Below, one piece after another: positions 49,298-57,329 of a stretch of 64,000 nucleotides of DNA. Source of the stretch: Oscillospiraceae bacterium (GTDB lineage: Bacteria > Bacillota > Clostridia > Oscillospirales > Oscillospiraceae). Numbering within the stretch: the stretch's first letter is position 1; each line of letters opens with the position of its first letter. The stretch is from positions 62,001-126,000 of the forward strand of contig WRAO01000001.1 of the NCBI GenBank assembly GCA_009780175.1, in the 5' to 3' direction. The notes beneath the pieces were generated by a model, which did not search any database, was not told where the DNA came from, and saw nothing but the letters and a program-made list of their open reading frames with translations. The translations under genes and the position numbers were made by a program.

Positions 49298-49924
49298 ATG
49301 TGTGAGGTGAATGTCTTGGATGAGAAATGCTTTAACAATGTTACGGAGCTTACGGGGGTACTGGGCGGCTGCCCTCGGTTCTCTCATGTGAGCCGGGAGG
49401 AGCGATATTATACCTTTCCTCTTGAAGTACAGCGGCTCTCCGGGGCGGTGGATACGCTGAATATCATGGCCCGGCAGGACCTTCTCGAACAGGTGGAGCT
49501 TTCCGCCAAACCGAAGATCACCGTGCGGGGCGAGCTGCGCTCGTTTAACAATAAGACAGGCAGCGGAAGCCGGCTGATTATTACGATATTTGCCCGGACG
49601 ATCTATCTCTCGGATGAGGCTGATCGCAATCATGTGGCTCTGCGGGGTGTGATCTGTAAAGCGCCGAATCTGCGGCGGACGCCTATGGGGCGGGAGATTT
49701 GCGATTTGATGCTCGCTATTAGTCGGCGCTATGGGCGGTCGGACTATCTTCCGGCGATCTCTTGGGGGCAGAATGCCATTGAGGCGAATGGGTGGACGGT
49801 CGGTATGGCGGTGGCGCTCCGGGGGCGCATCCAGAGCCGGACTTACATAAAGCTGGAGGGCGGCAATCTCGTGGAGCGGACGGCGTTTGAGGTGTCTGTG
49901 ATTGGGCAGGAGCGCGTGCTATAA
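49298..49924 (+). CDS. Single-stranded DNA-binding protein-like, tandem OB folds
   Basis: This 208-residue protein seems to hold two OB-fold domains: the first at about residues 15-105 (NNVTELTGVLGGCPRFSHVS ... KPKITVRGELRSFNN) and the second at about 110-200 (HVALRGVICKAPNLRRTPMG, then REICDLMLAISRRYGRSDYL), the latter matching the PriB/SSB strand pattern. Tandem OB SSB-like proteins of this type occur in Clostridia; it is distinct from the house-keeping Ssb. The start may be ATG 49298 or TTG 49316 (GAGGTG precedes the latter). It ends at a strong terminator. Confidence 0.72.
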   Translation: MCEVNVLDEKCFNNVTELTGVLGGCPRFSHVSREERYYTFPLEVQRLSGAVDTLNIMARQDLLEQVELSAKPKITVRGELRSFNNKTGSGSRLIITIFARTIYLSDEADRNHVALRGVICKAPNLRRTPMGREICDLMLAISRRYGRSDYLPAISWGQNAIEANGWTVGMAVALRGRIQSRTYIKLEGGNLVERTAFEVSVIGQERVL

Positions 49925-49930
49925 GGAATG

Positions 49931-49961
49931 AAGCCTTGCCGATTGTTCATCGGCAAGGCTT
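49931..49961. terminator. Bidirectional Rho-independent terminator
   Basis: AAGCCTTGCCGAT and ATCGGCAAGGCTT form a perfect 13-base stem with a 5-base loop between convergent genes. Confidence 0.9.
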
Positions 49962-49982
49962 TGGTTTGCGCTCTTTTATCTT

Positions 49983-50624
49983 TTAGGACGCCACTTCATG
50001 GCCTGTGGCGTATCTCCTCGCGAGGCGTTCCAGTTTGATTAGGATGAAGTTGAGGATGAGGGCGAGGCCGGAGATGAGGATTACCGCGACTAGGATTCTT
50101 GGCATGGAAAACATGCGCATGCCTTCTACTAGAATTCTGCCCAAGCCGCCGGCGTTGATTAGGGCCGCCATCGTGGCAATTCCCATGGTGCTGATTGTTA
50201 CGATGCGTAGGCCGCCGATCAAGTATGGGAGCATTAGGGGCAGATAGATGTTTTGGAGGCATTTGCGGTTGCTGATTCCTAGACTTTCGGCGGCTTCTTT
50301 GATCTGTTGCGGAATGGCTTCATAGGAGGCTTTGATGTTTCGGATGAGCAGGATCTGGTTATAGGCTGTGAGGCCGATTACGGCGGTTGTCTCGCCCAGG
50401 CCGAACCAGGGGATTAGCATGGTGAAGAGGGCGATGCTTGGGATGCAGTAGATGACGACCAGAAATCCTGTCAGGATCGCGCCGAGGGTTTTGGAGTGGA
50501 ATAGGAGCAGGGACAGAAGCGCGGCCAGGGGGATGGAGAATAGGAGCGAGAATGCGGTCAGGCGTAGGTGCTCGACTATGGCTTGCAGGATGGACATGTA
50601 GTGGATGCTGATGTATTGAATCAC
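49983..50624 (-). CDS. opuCD: Osmoprotectant ABC transporter permease (second)
   Basis: The start is GTG 50624 behind GGGAGAGG, 7 bases after the ATPase stop; 213 residues as in OpuCD/OpuBD. Five or six membrane helices and the EAA-type loop YEAIPQQIKEAAESLGISNR mark it as a binding-protein-dependent permease. It is the last gene of the permease-SBP-ATPase-permease run. The choice of CD over CB is by position only. Confidence 0.85.
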   Translation of the reverse strand: MIQYISIHYMSILQAIVEHLRLTAFSLLFSIPLAALLSLLLFHSKTLGAILTGFLVVIYCIPSIALFTMLIPWFGLGETTAVIGLTAYNQILLIRNIKASYEAIPQQIKEAAESLGISNRKCLQNIYLPLMLPYLIGGLRIVTISTMGIATMAALINAGGLGRILVEGMRMFSMPRILVAVILISGLALILNFILIKLERLARRYATGHEVAS

Positions 50625-50631
50625 GTCGCTC

Positions 50632-51369
50632 TTATCCTCTCCCGATTTGTAGCAGCAGGCGGACGTAGTCATTCGCCGGGTTTTGGATCAGTTCTTCGGG
50701 CGTGGCTAATTGTTGGATTGCTCCATCCCTAAGGACCATGACACGGTCGCCCAGCATGAGGGCTTCTCGCAGATCGTGTGTGACGAAGAGGACGGTTGTT
50801 TTTGTCTCTTGCTGCAGCGCTAAAAATTCCTGTTGGAGTTCGTAGCGGGTGATGGCGTCTAGGGCGCCGAAGGGTTCGTCCATTAACAAGAGTTCGGGGT
50901 CGCAATACAGCGCCCGCGCGAGGCCGACTCTTTGTTGTTGGCCGCCGGAGAGCTGCCAGGGGCGGCGGGTTTGGAAGTCTTTGTCCGCGGGGAGTTTTGT
51001 GAGGCTCAGGAGTTCTTGGAGGCGCGCTTCCTGGATGTCTTCTTTGCTCAGCCTTGCGACGACGTTGATGTTTTCTTTGACGGTCATGTGCGGAAAGAGT
51101 CCGGCTTGTTGGATGACATAGCCCATGCGGCGACGGAGTTGTTTTGTGTCGATGTCCGCTATGTTCTGGCCTTTGAGATAGATCGCGCCGGAGGTTGGGA
51201 GCAAGAGTTTGTTCGCCAACTTGATTAGCGTTGTTTTTCCGGAGCCGGAGGTGCCCAGAATCGTTATCATTTCCCCTTCTTGGACCGAGAAGTTGATGTG
51301 ATTTAGGGTATGGCCCGCTTGGGTTTGGTAGGTGAACTGGATGTCTTTGTATTCGAGAAACGACTGCAA
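50632..51369 (-). CDS. opuCA: Osmoprotectant ABC transporter ATPase without CBS domains
   Basis: This 245-residue protein has Walker A LGTSGSGKTTLIKLANK, signature LSGGQQQRVGLARALYC and Walker B LLLMDEPFGALDAITRYELQ. It belongs to the ProV/OpuCA group. The two C-terminal CBS domains found in B. subtilis OpuCA (about 380 residues), which sense ionic strength or c-di-AMP in relatives, are missing; control would have to come from elsewhere. Confidence 0.9.
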   Translation of the reverse strand: MQSFLEYKDIQFTYQTQAGHTLNHINFSVQEGEMITILGTSGSGKTTLIKLANKLLLPTSGAIYLKGQNIADIDTKQLRRRMGYVIQQAGLFPHMTVKENINVVARLSKEDIQEARLQELLSLTKLPADKDFQTRRPWQLSGGQQQRVGLARALYCDPELLLMDEPFGALDAITRYELQQEFLALQQETKTTVLFVTHDLREALMLGDRVMVLRDGAIQQLATPEELIQNPANDYVRLLLQIGRG

Positions 51370-51384
51370 TATACTACCCTCCAG

Positions 51385-52266
51385 TTAGCGCAATGTTGCG
51401 AAGAAATCTCTCGCTACGTGGGACGGGTCGCGGTTTTCGATGTCTACTTGCGCGTTGAGCATCTGCATAGTGGGATTGTCCAGGTGTGCGGAGAGGGTGT
51501 TTAGGATATCCGCTATTTCGGGGTGCCGCTCCAGCAGGTCCATGCGGACGATGGGGACGATGTTGTAGGCGGGCCAGGCGCGTTGATCGTCTTCCAGGAG
51601 GACGAAGGCTTCGTCGAGCAATTGGCCGTCTGTGGTGAAGGCGACGGTGAGGTCGGCTTGGCCCATGCGGAGGACTTCGTATTTGATGGAGTTGTCTATG
51701 TAGATCACGGAGCGGAAGCGGAAGGGGCCATAGACGGCGACGAGCGCGGGCAGGCCGTCTGGATTGACGCTGAATTCGCCGAGGGAGGCGAAGGTGATGT
51801 GTTCCGCATTCGCTTGCAGGTCTGAGATGGTGGTGATTCCGTAGCGGAGGCTGGCTTCTCTGGTAATGGCGAGCCCTTGCGAGTTGCTTGCCTCAGCGGC
51901 GTTGAGCAGTGTGAGGCCGAAGCGCGCTTCATATTCCGCTTTTACGGTTTGGTAAATCACGTCTGGGTCTGTGATTAGGTCTAGTTGCAGTACGTTGAGG
52001 AAGGCGGTTCCGGTGTATTCCGGATAGAGGTCTAAGTCTCCGCTTTGGATTGCGGCGTGGACGACTCCGGTGCCGCCGAGGTTGAACCTACGGTCTACGG
52101 TGAGGCCCGCTTCTTCCAGGGCTAGGGCGTATAGCTCCGCTAGGATGAAGGATTCTGTGAAGTCTTTTGAACCGACACGGATGGCGTCGGCATCTGGTCT
52201 TGACGCGCATCCGGTCATGGTCAATAGCAGGATGAGGATTGTGAGCAAAACACCTATTTTTTTCAT
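51385..52266 (-). CDS. opuCC: Osmoprotectant ABC transporter substrate-binding lipoprotein
   Basis: The start is ATG 52266, behind TTAGGAGTG, overlapping the upstream permease stop by four bases; 293 residues. MKKIGVLLTILILLLTMTGC is a lipoprotein signal (Cys 20). The OpuAC fold follows, with RVGSKDFTESFILAELYALA and LDLYPEYTGTAFLNVL, typical of the choline/glycine betaine/carnitine-binding group. The ligand cannot be told by eye. Confidence 0.9.
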   Translation of the reverse strand: MKKIGVLLTILILLLTMTGCASRPDADAIRVGSKDFTESFILAELYALALEEAGLTVDRRFNLGGTGVVHAAIQSGDLDLYPEYTGTAFLNVLQLDLITDPDVIYQTVKAEYEARFGLTLLNAAEASNSQGLAITREASLRYGITTISDLQANAEHITFASLGEFSVNPDGLPALVAVYGPFRFRSVIYIDNSIKYEVLRMGQADLTVAFTTDGQLLDEAFVLLEDDQRAWPAYNIVPIVRMDLLERHPEIADILNTLSAHLDNPTMQMLNAQVDIENRDPSHVARDFFATLR

Positions 52267-52898
52267 TTTTGCACTCCTAAGTAATGAATGGAATACCAAC
52301 TTTGCAGTCTGCTCAGCAGACATTCGCTCAAGAGGGCGAGGGCTGTGAGGAGGGCGGTGCCCGCTAGGGCCATGGACATGTTATTGATCGAGAGGCCTAC
52401 CAGCACAAAGCGGCCTAGGCCGCCGGAACCCATGAGGGACGCGATTGTGGCGATGGCGATCAGATCGACCAAGGCGGTGCGGATGCCGAGCAGCAGAAAG
52501 GGCACCGCCATGGGGAGTTCGATATGTAGGAAGCTTTGCCAGGGAGAGAGCCCGAGGCTGTCCGCCGCGTAACGAATCTGAGGGGGGACATTTCGGATGC
52601 CGGACAGCAGGTTGATGAGGATGGTCGGGATGGTGATGAGGGTCAGGGAAAACACGGCGGGAAATACGCCCACACCGAAAACGGGTAAGAATAGGATCAG
52701 CAGGGCGATTCCGGGGATGAGGCGGAAGAAGCTGAATAGGTGGATGATTTTCTCTTGGGCTTTTGGATAGGGGTGGGTCGCGACGCAAAACACCGTGCAG
52801 ACCAAGAGGCCGCATAGGAGGGCAGTTACGCAGAGGAATATGTGCTCCCATAGGGCATTTGTCAGGGGGCCGGCATTGTTTTGCATGAATTCGAGCAT
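52263..52898 (-). CDS. opuCB: Osmoprotectant ABC transporter permease (first)
   Basis: This 211-residue permease, with six hydrophobic helices and an EAA-type loop (VPPQIRYAADSLGLSPWQSF), heads the four-gene operon. It pairs with the later permease as heterodimer in OpuB/OpuC-type systems. The operon promoter and its inverted-repeat operator lie just upstream. Confidence 0.87.
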   Translation of the reverse strand: MLEFMQNNAGPLTNALWEHIFLCVTALLCGLLVCTVFCVATHPYPKAQEKIIHLFSFFRLIPGIALLILFLPVFGVGVFPAVFSLTLITIPTILINLLSGIRNVPPQIRYAADSLGLSPWQSFLHIELPMAVPFLLLGIRTALVDLIAIATIASLMGSGGLGRFVLVGLSINNMSMALAGTALLTALALLSECLLSRLQSWYSIHYLGVQK

Positions 52899-52931
52899 GG
52901 TGCCGCTCTCCCTTCTTGCCGTTTTGGGCTT

Positions 52932-52940
52932 ATTATATCA
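52932..52940 (-). promoter_or_regulatory. Extended -10 promoter of the osmoprotectant operon
   Basis: On the minus strand TGATATAAT (52940-52932) lies about 35 bases before the first permease start. The -35 zone is covered by the inverted repeat at 52946-52967. Confidence 0.7.
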
Positions 52941-52945
52941 TGATT

Positions 52946-52967
52946 TATTTCAAACTTGTTTGAAATA
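52946..52967. promoter_or_regulatory. Operator: perfect 10-base inverted repeat over the -35
   Basis: TATTTCAAAC-TT-GTTTGAAATA, centre 52956-52957, covers the -35 region of the osmoprotectant promoter, as a repressor site would. GbsR/OpcR-type MarR repressors control such operons in Bacillus, but no such gene is in this window. Confidence 0.75.
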
Positions 52968-52984
52968 CGGCGATTGAAAATCGA

Positions 52985-53145
52985 CGTAATGTCACGCTAG
53001 TGACAAATCAGCCATCCATGTTCGCTCAGCCGTCGGCATCTTTGATGCCGCTAACGGCGTGCGGTTATTATATCATAGACGCTTGCGCTGCAAGAATATA
53101 TTCCTGTAAATCCATGTCAATAATCACGCAGTGGTTATTATAATA
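52985..53145 (-). other. Structured region with extra promoters upstream of the osmoprotectant operon
   Basis: Minus-strand hairpins are TGTCAC/GTGACA (52990-53005), a two-step stem GCCGT+CGGCATC with GATGCCG+ACGGC (53029-53058) and CTTGC/GCAAG (53082-53094). TTGACA with TATTCT at 16 bases (53120-53093) and a second TGATATAAT (53067-53075) lie upstream. The block could be a long leader or a small RNA. No riboswitch class was recognised. Confidence 0.45.
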
Positions 53146-53186
53146 CAGCAAACACGACAACTGTATGTCGTGTTTGCTGCTATTTT
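53146..53186. terminator. Terminator hairpin between spoIVB and the osmoprotectant leader
   Basis: CAGCAAACACGACA and TGTCGTGTTTGCTG form a perfect 14-base stem with a 6-base loop. The better T-run (CTATTTTT) is on the plus-strand side; it may still end spoIVB transcripts on the minus strand. Confidence 0.75.
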
Positions 53187-53209
53187 TCCAACTATTTTTA
53201 CTGATCTGA

Positions 53210-54250
53210 TTAAGCCGCCAGGGCGCCGAAGCTGGCGAAGGCGTTTTCCAGCATGCTGTCAATCGCAATTCCGTAGCCTTTTTCCGGGTTGTTGATTAGC
53301 ACATGCGTCACCGCGCCGACGATCTTGCCGTTTTGCACGATGGGGCTGCCGCTCATCCCTTGGACGATTCCGCCGGTTAGGGCGATGAGCGCGGGGTCTG
53401 TTACGGTTATCATCATGTTGCGGTCGTCTCCGCCGGTGAAGACGCGGGAGATTTCAATCGCGAACTCTCCTACCTCTGTGCCGGAGACGTTTGTGAAAAT
53501 CGTCGCGGGGCCGACTTTTAGCTCTCCCCTGCTCCCGACGGGCAGGGTTTGGCCTCGGTTTAGGGCTTCTTTGTCCATCGCGTGGCCGAAGATACCTGTC
53601 GGGGTATTGGCGAAGAGGGCGCCGATTTGTGTTCTCACCGCAAAATCGCCCTGCAGTTCCCCCGGCGCACCGGGGGTGCCCCGTCTAACGGATTTTACGC
53701 CGGCGGGCATGATGGAGCCGCCGCCGATGGGCATGAGTACGCCTGTCTCCACGTCGCTCACGGCGTGGCCTAGGGCGCCGAAGATGCCGGTTTTGGGGTC
53801 GTAAAAGGTCACTGTGCCGATGCCGGCCATACCATCCCGTAACCAGAGGCCCAGTTCGTGGTTGCCCAACTTGTCTCTTGCGGGGGTTAGGTTTAGTTGG
53901 AGCCTTTGCCCGTCTGGGCGGAGCACTTGGACGGCGATGGTTTGGCCGTCCGCTTCTTCCACAGCGGCTTTTAGTTGGGCGGCGGAGTTGATTTTTGTAG
54001 ACCCTACTCCGGTGATGACGTCTCCGGGTAAGAGTCCGGCGTTCGCGCCTGGGGCCTCTACGCCGTCTTCTGTCTCTACCTCACCGAGGGCTACCACCAT
54101 GACGCCTTCACATTTGATATCTATTCCTACAGTCTTCCCCACGGGCACGAGTTCTGTCGGCAGTATGGCCAGAGCGTGCGGTGTGGCAGACACCAGTATT
54201 ATCAGGGCCGCCAAGGCGGCTAGGCTCTGCCGGATTGTTCTGTTTTTCAT
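53210..54250 (-). CDS. spoIVB: SpoIVB-family serine peptidase (SpoIVB peptidase, S55)
   Basis: This 346-residue protein has an N-terminal signal anchor (residues 10-28), a PDZ domain (about residues 60-125: APGANAGLLPGDVITGVGST), and the S55 peptidase domain with His in GIFGALGHAVSDVETG and Ser in GIVQGMSGSPIVQNGKIVGA. SpoIVB is secreted from the forespore and cuts SpoIVFA to release pro-SigmaK processing. A SigG-like -10 (CATATTA) lies upstream. It is shorter than the B. subtilis protein (426 residues), mainly in the N-terminal part. Confidence 0.93.
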   Translation of the reverse strand: MKNRTIRQSLAALAALIILVSATPHALAILPTELVPVGKTVGIDIKCEGVMVVALGEVETEDGVEAPGANAGLLPGDVITGVGSTKINSAAQLKAAVEEADGQTIAVQVLRPDGQRLQLNLTPARDKLGNHELGLWLRDGMAGIGTVTFYDPKTGIFGALGHAVSDVETGVLMPIGGGSIMPAGVKSVRRGTPGAPGELQGDFAVRTQIGALFANTPTGIFGHAMDKEALNRGQTLPVGSRGELKVGPATIFTNVSGTEVGEFAIEISRVFTGGDDRNMMITVTDPALIALTGGIVQGMSGSPIVQNGKIVGAVTHVLINNPEKGYGIAIDSMLENAFASFGALAA

Positions 54251-54322
54251 CTCGGCTCGCCTTCCTTTCTATCGTAACACTTCAAACTATTTCCTCCTTG
54301 CATGCCCTTCTTAGGCTTTTCT

Positions 54323-54329
54323 TAATATG
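54323..54329 (-). promoter_or_regulatory. SigG/SigF-like -10 box upstream of spoIVB
   Basis: CATATTA on the minus strand fits the forespore CAT-NN-TA -10 and lies 73 bases before the spoIVB start. The sequence 17 bases further up (GGGTAA) only weakly fits the forespore -35. Confidence 0.3.
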
Positions 54330-54380
54330 GCTCTTTTCACTCGATTTACCCTTGGAATCTTATTTCTGTTTCTCCAATTC

Positions 54381-54407
54381 ACGACTTGGATTTTTTCGCA
54401 TAAACTA
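54381..54407 (+). promoter_or_regulatory. SigK-like mother-cell promoter of the M14 peptidase
   Basis: AC at 54381-54382, a 16-base spacer and CATAAACTA (54399-54407) match the SigK pattern AC-N16/17-CATA-NNN-TA. The predicted start site near 54413 supports starting translation at 54437. Confidence 0.5.
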
Positions 54408-54436
54408 GAAAAATGCGTTTCGAAAAGGAGATATTT

Positions 54437-55723
54437 ATGCGCGAATTTTTATCCGGCGCCAGACATCCGGACATTGATCTCATCCAACTCTGTCTCATGC
54501 GGGCCGGTTATGCGCCGGGCGCGATTGACGGTGTGCTCGGGCCACGTACTGAGGCGGCGCTGGGGCTGTTTCGCGCTGGGCGCGGGATGCCGTCTGCGCC
54601 CGGCGTCACTGCGGCTGATTGGCGGGCGTTGGGGCCGTTTTTGGTTGGCTATGTCGTGCGGACTGCAGAGGCGGGAGATACACTTGAGTTGCTCGCTACG
54701 AGATTTCGCACTACCGTTACAGCTATTGAGGCGGCGAATCCGGGTGTCGGACAAGAAGGGCTTCTGTTGGCGCGGAGGCTTATCATTCCGCTCGGGTTTT
54801 CTGTGGTGCCGACGGAGATTCGCTTTACGTCGCTGGCGCTTCGGTATGTGCTCCAGGGGCTGTTGGCGCGGTATCCGAGCATTCGGCGGGAAAGCATTGG
54901 GCAGAGTGTCGCGGGGTGTGATCTGCCTGTCTTGTGTTTTGGCGAGGGAGCGATTGAGGTGGGGTATACTGCCGCCCACCATGGAAATGAGTGGATCACC
55001 GCTCCGGTTTTGCTGAAATTTTTGGAGGAATACGCCCGCTCCTGCGTTGAGGGTGGCGAAATCGGCGGGCTGGACGCCGCCGCGCTTTATGCGGCCTCGA
55101 CCTTGCACCTTGTCCCTATGGTCAACCCGGACGGCGTAGATATTGCTACGGGGGCTAGGGATAGCGGGGCGGATTTTGAATACGCTTCTTATCTTGCGGA
55201 GCATTATCCGCATATCCCCTTCCCGAGCGGCTGGAAAGCCAATGGACGGGGTGTGGATTTGAATCTGCAATACCCGGCGGGTTGGGAGAAGGCGAAGGAG
55301 ATCAAATTTTCCGAAGGCGTTCGTCTGCTTGGGCCGCGCGACTATGTGGGCAGTGCGCCGCTTGCTGAGCCGGAGAGCCGTGCGTTTTATGAATATACGC
55401 TCAGTCGAGATTTTTCGCTTACCCTCTCCTATCACAGCCAGGGCGAGGTGATTTATTGGCAATATCTCGACTATCTCCCGGCTAAGTCTCGTGAGATTGG
55501 TGAGGTGTTTTCCACTCTTTCCGGCTATGCTTTGGAGGAAACGCCTTATGAGTCGGGCCATGCGGGGTATAAGGATTGGTTTATCCAGCAGTTTGATCGG
55601 CCCGGTTATACCATTGAGGTCGGACTTGGGGAGAATCCGCTGCCGATCTCGCAGTTTGATGCAATCTATGCCAGTCAGGTGGGCGTTTTGGCTGCGGGAC
55701 TTATCATAGCCGGCTCGCCTTGA
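54437..55723 (+). CDS. Gamma-D-glutamyl-L-diamino-acid endopeptidase (M14, LysM, PG-binding)
   Basis: The start is ATG 54437 behind AAAAGGAG; an in-frame ATG at 54413 would fall on the predicted transcription start. The 428 residues hold, in order: a peptidoglycan-binding helical domain (residues 1-60, LMRAGYAPGAIDGVLGPRTE), a LysM domain (about 65-115, VRTAEAGDTLELLATRF), and an M14 zinc carboxypeptidase domain with HHGNEW (Zn ligands), LHLVPMVNPDGVD and a late catalytic Glu in IEVGLGENPL. The set matches endopeptidase I of Lysinibacillus and YqgT-like spore enzymes, which cut the cortex or mother-cell wall peptides. Confidence 0.9.
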   Translation: MREFLSGARHPDIDLIQLCLMRAGYAPGAIDGVLGPRTEAALGLFRAGRGMPSAPGVTAADWRALGPFLVGYVVRTAEAGDTLELLATRFRTTVTAIEAANPGVGQEGLLLARRLIIPLGFSVVPTEIRFTSLALRYVLQGLLARYPSIRRESIGQSVAGCDLPVLCFGEGAIEVGYTAAHHGNEWITAPVLLKFLEEYARSCVEGGEIGGLDAAALYAASTLHLVPMVNPDGVDIATGARDSGADFEYASYLAEHYPHIPFPSGWKANGRGVDLNLQYPAGWEKAKEIKFSEGVRLLGPRDYVGSAPLAEPESRAFYEYTLSRDFSLTLSYHSQGEVIYWQYLDYLPAKSREIGEVFSTLSGYALEETPYESGHAGYKDWFIQQFDRPGYTIEVGLGENPLPISQFDAIYASQVGVLAAGLIIAGSP

Positions 55724-55749
55724 CCAGCGTCTGCTTTTTCTGGTACAAT
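55720..55749 (+). promoter_or_regulatory. nadB-nadC promoter
   Basis: TTGACC (55720-55725), an 18-base spacer and TACAAT (55744-55749) occur, with a TG at the extended position. The -35 overlaps the stop codon of the M14 gene. Confidence 0.72.
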
Positions 55750-55783
55750 GAGGTAATCTTTTTTTCGGGGTGTCATACGGACT

Positions 55784-57325
55784 ATGCGATATGCGGTGAG
55801 TAGGAACATTGAGATAGCGGAAACGCTCGACTTTGACGTGGTTGTGGTCGGGGCGGGGTTGGCGGGACTGTATACGGCCTTGCATATTGAGGAAAATAGG
55901 TCTTGTTGTGTGCTGTCTAAGGACGGGCTGGATATTTCTAGTTCTTGGCTGGCCCAGGGCGGGATTGCGGCGGCGATTCGGGAGGATGATACGTCCGACC
56001 TCCACGCGGAGGACACATTGATCGCCGGGGCTGGGCTTTGTGATCCGAAGGCTGTCAAGGTTCTAGTGGATGCAGGGCCGGAGAATATTCAAACTCTGCA
56101 AGCGATGCACGTTCCCTTTGATCGAGATGAGGCGGGCTGTTTGCTTACTGGGCGTGAGGGTGGGCATCGGCGGCACCGGGTGCTCCATGCCGGGGGCGAC
56201 GCCACCGGGCGGGAAATGGTGCAGGCTCTTGCGGTTCTTTGTGAGGAGCGCGAAAATATTACTCTGATGGGCAGTTCTTTTCTGGTGGACATTCTGCTCG
56301 ATGAGGGTGGCACTGTCTGCGGTGCGCTCATCTATTCCGAGGGTGGCTATCGTATCCTTCGCACGCGATTTTTGGTGATCGCTACGGGTGGGATTGGGCA
56401 GGTGTATCAATCTACGACGAACCCGTCTATCGCCACGGGTGACGGGATTGCGGCCGCTCTGCGGGCGGGGGCGGCGCTTCGTCACATGGAGTTTATTCAG
56501 TTCCACCCCACGGGTCTATGGCGGGAAGGCCAGGCGGGGCAGACTTTTTTGATCTCCGAATCCGTTCGCGGTGAGGGCGCTATTTTGCGCAACGCCAAAG
56601 GTGAGGCGTTTATGGCGGACCAGCACGAGCTGAAAGACCTTGCCCCGCGTGATATTGTCGCCCGGGCGATTCATCGCGAGATGGAGACGGCGGGGACGGA
56701 TCATGTCTATCTGGATATCCGGCATCGGGATCGAGACTGCTTGGAGCAGCGTTTTCCTACGATTTTTAGCCGCTGTTTGGAGGCTGGAATTGACATCAGC
56801 CGGGACCTGATTCCAGTTTGCCCGGTTCAGCACTATTTCATCGGCGGGATCGCGACAGACCTCCACGGTTTGACCAACATTCCCGGGCTCTATGCCGCGG
56901 GTGAAGCGGCTTCTACCGGGGTCCATGGCGGGAATCGTCTGGCGGCGAACTCTCTGCTTGAGTGCCTCGTATTCGGCCGCCGGACGGCGTTTGATATCAA
57001 TGAGCTTCTGCGCATCGGCGTGCCGCCTCTGACGTCTGACTTTGTGCCTCCCCTCTCTGATCGGCCTGTCTGTTCCGTGGACGCGATCGCTCTGCGCCGG
57101 CGTGTGCAGACGGTTATCCATGGTTACGCCAGTGTGGTTCGGCGTGCGGCGGGACTTACGGAGGCACTTTCGGAGATCAGGGCGATCGGGCATGATCTCG
57201 AGCAGGGTTTTGACGATAGTCGCGATTATATTGAGCTCCTGAATATTACCATCGTGGCCGAGGCTATTTTAGAGGGTGCGCTCGCTCGAACGGAGAGCGT
57301 GGGCGCCCATTATCGGAGGGATTGA
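55784..57325 (+). CDS. nadB: L-aspartate oxidase
   Basis: This 513-residue flavoprotein has the FAD dinucleotide motif DVVVVGAGLAGLYTAL at residue 19, SSSWLAQGGIAAAIREDDT, GGIGQVYQSTTNPSIATGDG, FIQFHPTGL and the active-site PVQHYFIGGIATDL. It oxidises aspartate to iminoaspartate (with oxygen or fumarate), the first step of NAD synthesis. nadC follows after four bases. The partner nadA is not in this window. Confidence 0.96.
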   Translation: MRYAVSRNIEIAETLDFDVVVVGAGLAGLYTALHIEENRSCCVLSKDGLDISSSWLAQGGIAAAIREDDTSDLHAEDTLIAGAGLCDPKAVKVLVDAGPENIQTLQAMHVPFDRDEAGCLLTGREGGHRRHRVLHAGGDATGREMVQALAVLCEERENITLMGSSFLVDILLDEGGTVCGALIYSEGGYRILRTRFLVIATGGIGQVYQSTTNPSIATGDGIAAALRAGAALRHMEFIQFHPTGLWREGQAGQTFLISESVRGEGAILRNAKGEAFMADQHELKDLAPRDIVARAIHREMETAGTDHVYLDIRHRDRDCLEQRFPTIFSRCLEAGIDISRDLIPVCPVQHYFIGGIATDLHGLTNIPGLYAAGEAASTGVHGGNRLAANSLLECLVFGRRTAFDINELLRIGVPPLTSDFVPPLSDRPVCSVDAIALRRRVQTVIHGYASVVRRAAGLTEALSEIRAIGHDLEQGFDDSRDYIELLNITIVAEAILEGALARTESVGAHYRRD

Positions 57326-57329
57326 AACC

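Noticed and set aside
54449-56005. 518-residue minus-strand open frame over the M14 peptidase and start of nadB
   Set aside because: Arg/Pro-rich translation, antisense to two certain genes, crosses a promoter and no family resemblance.
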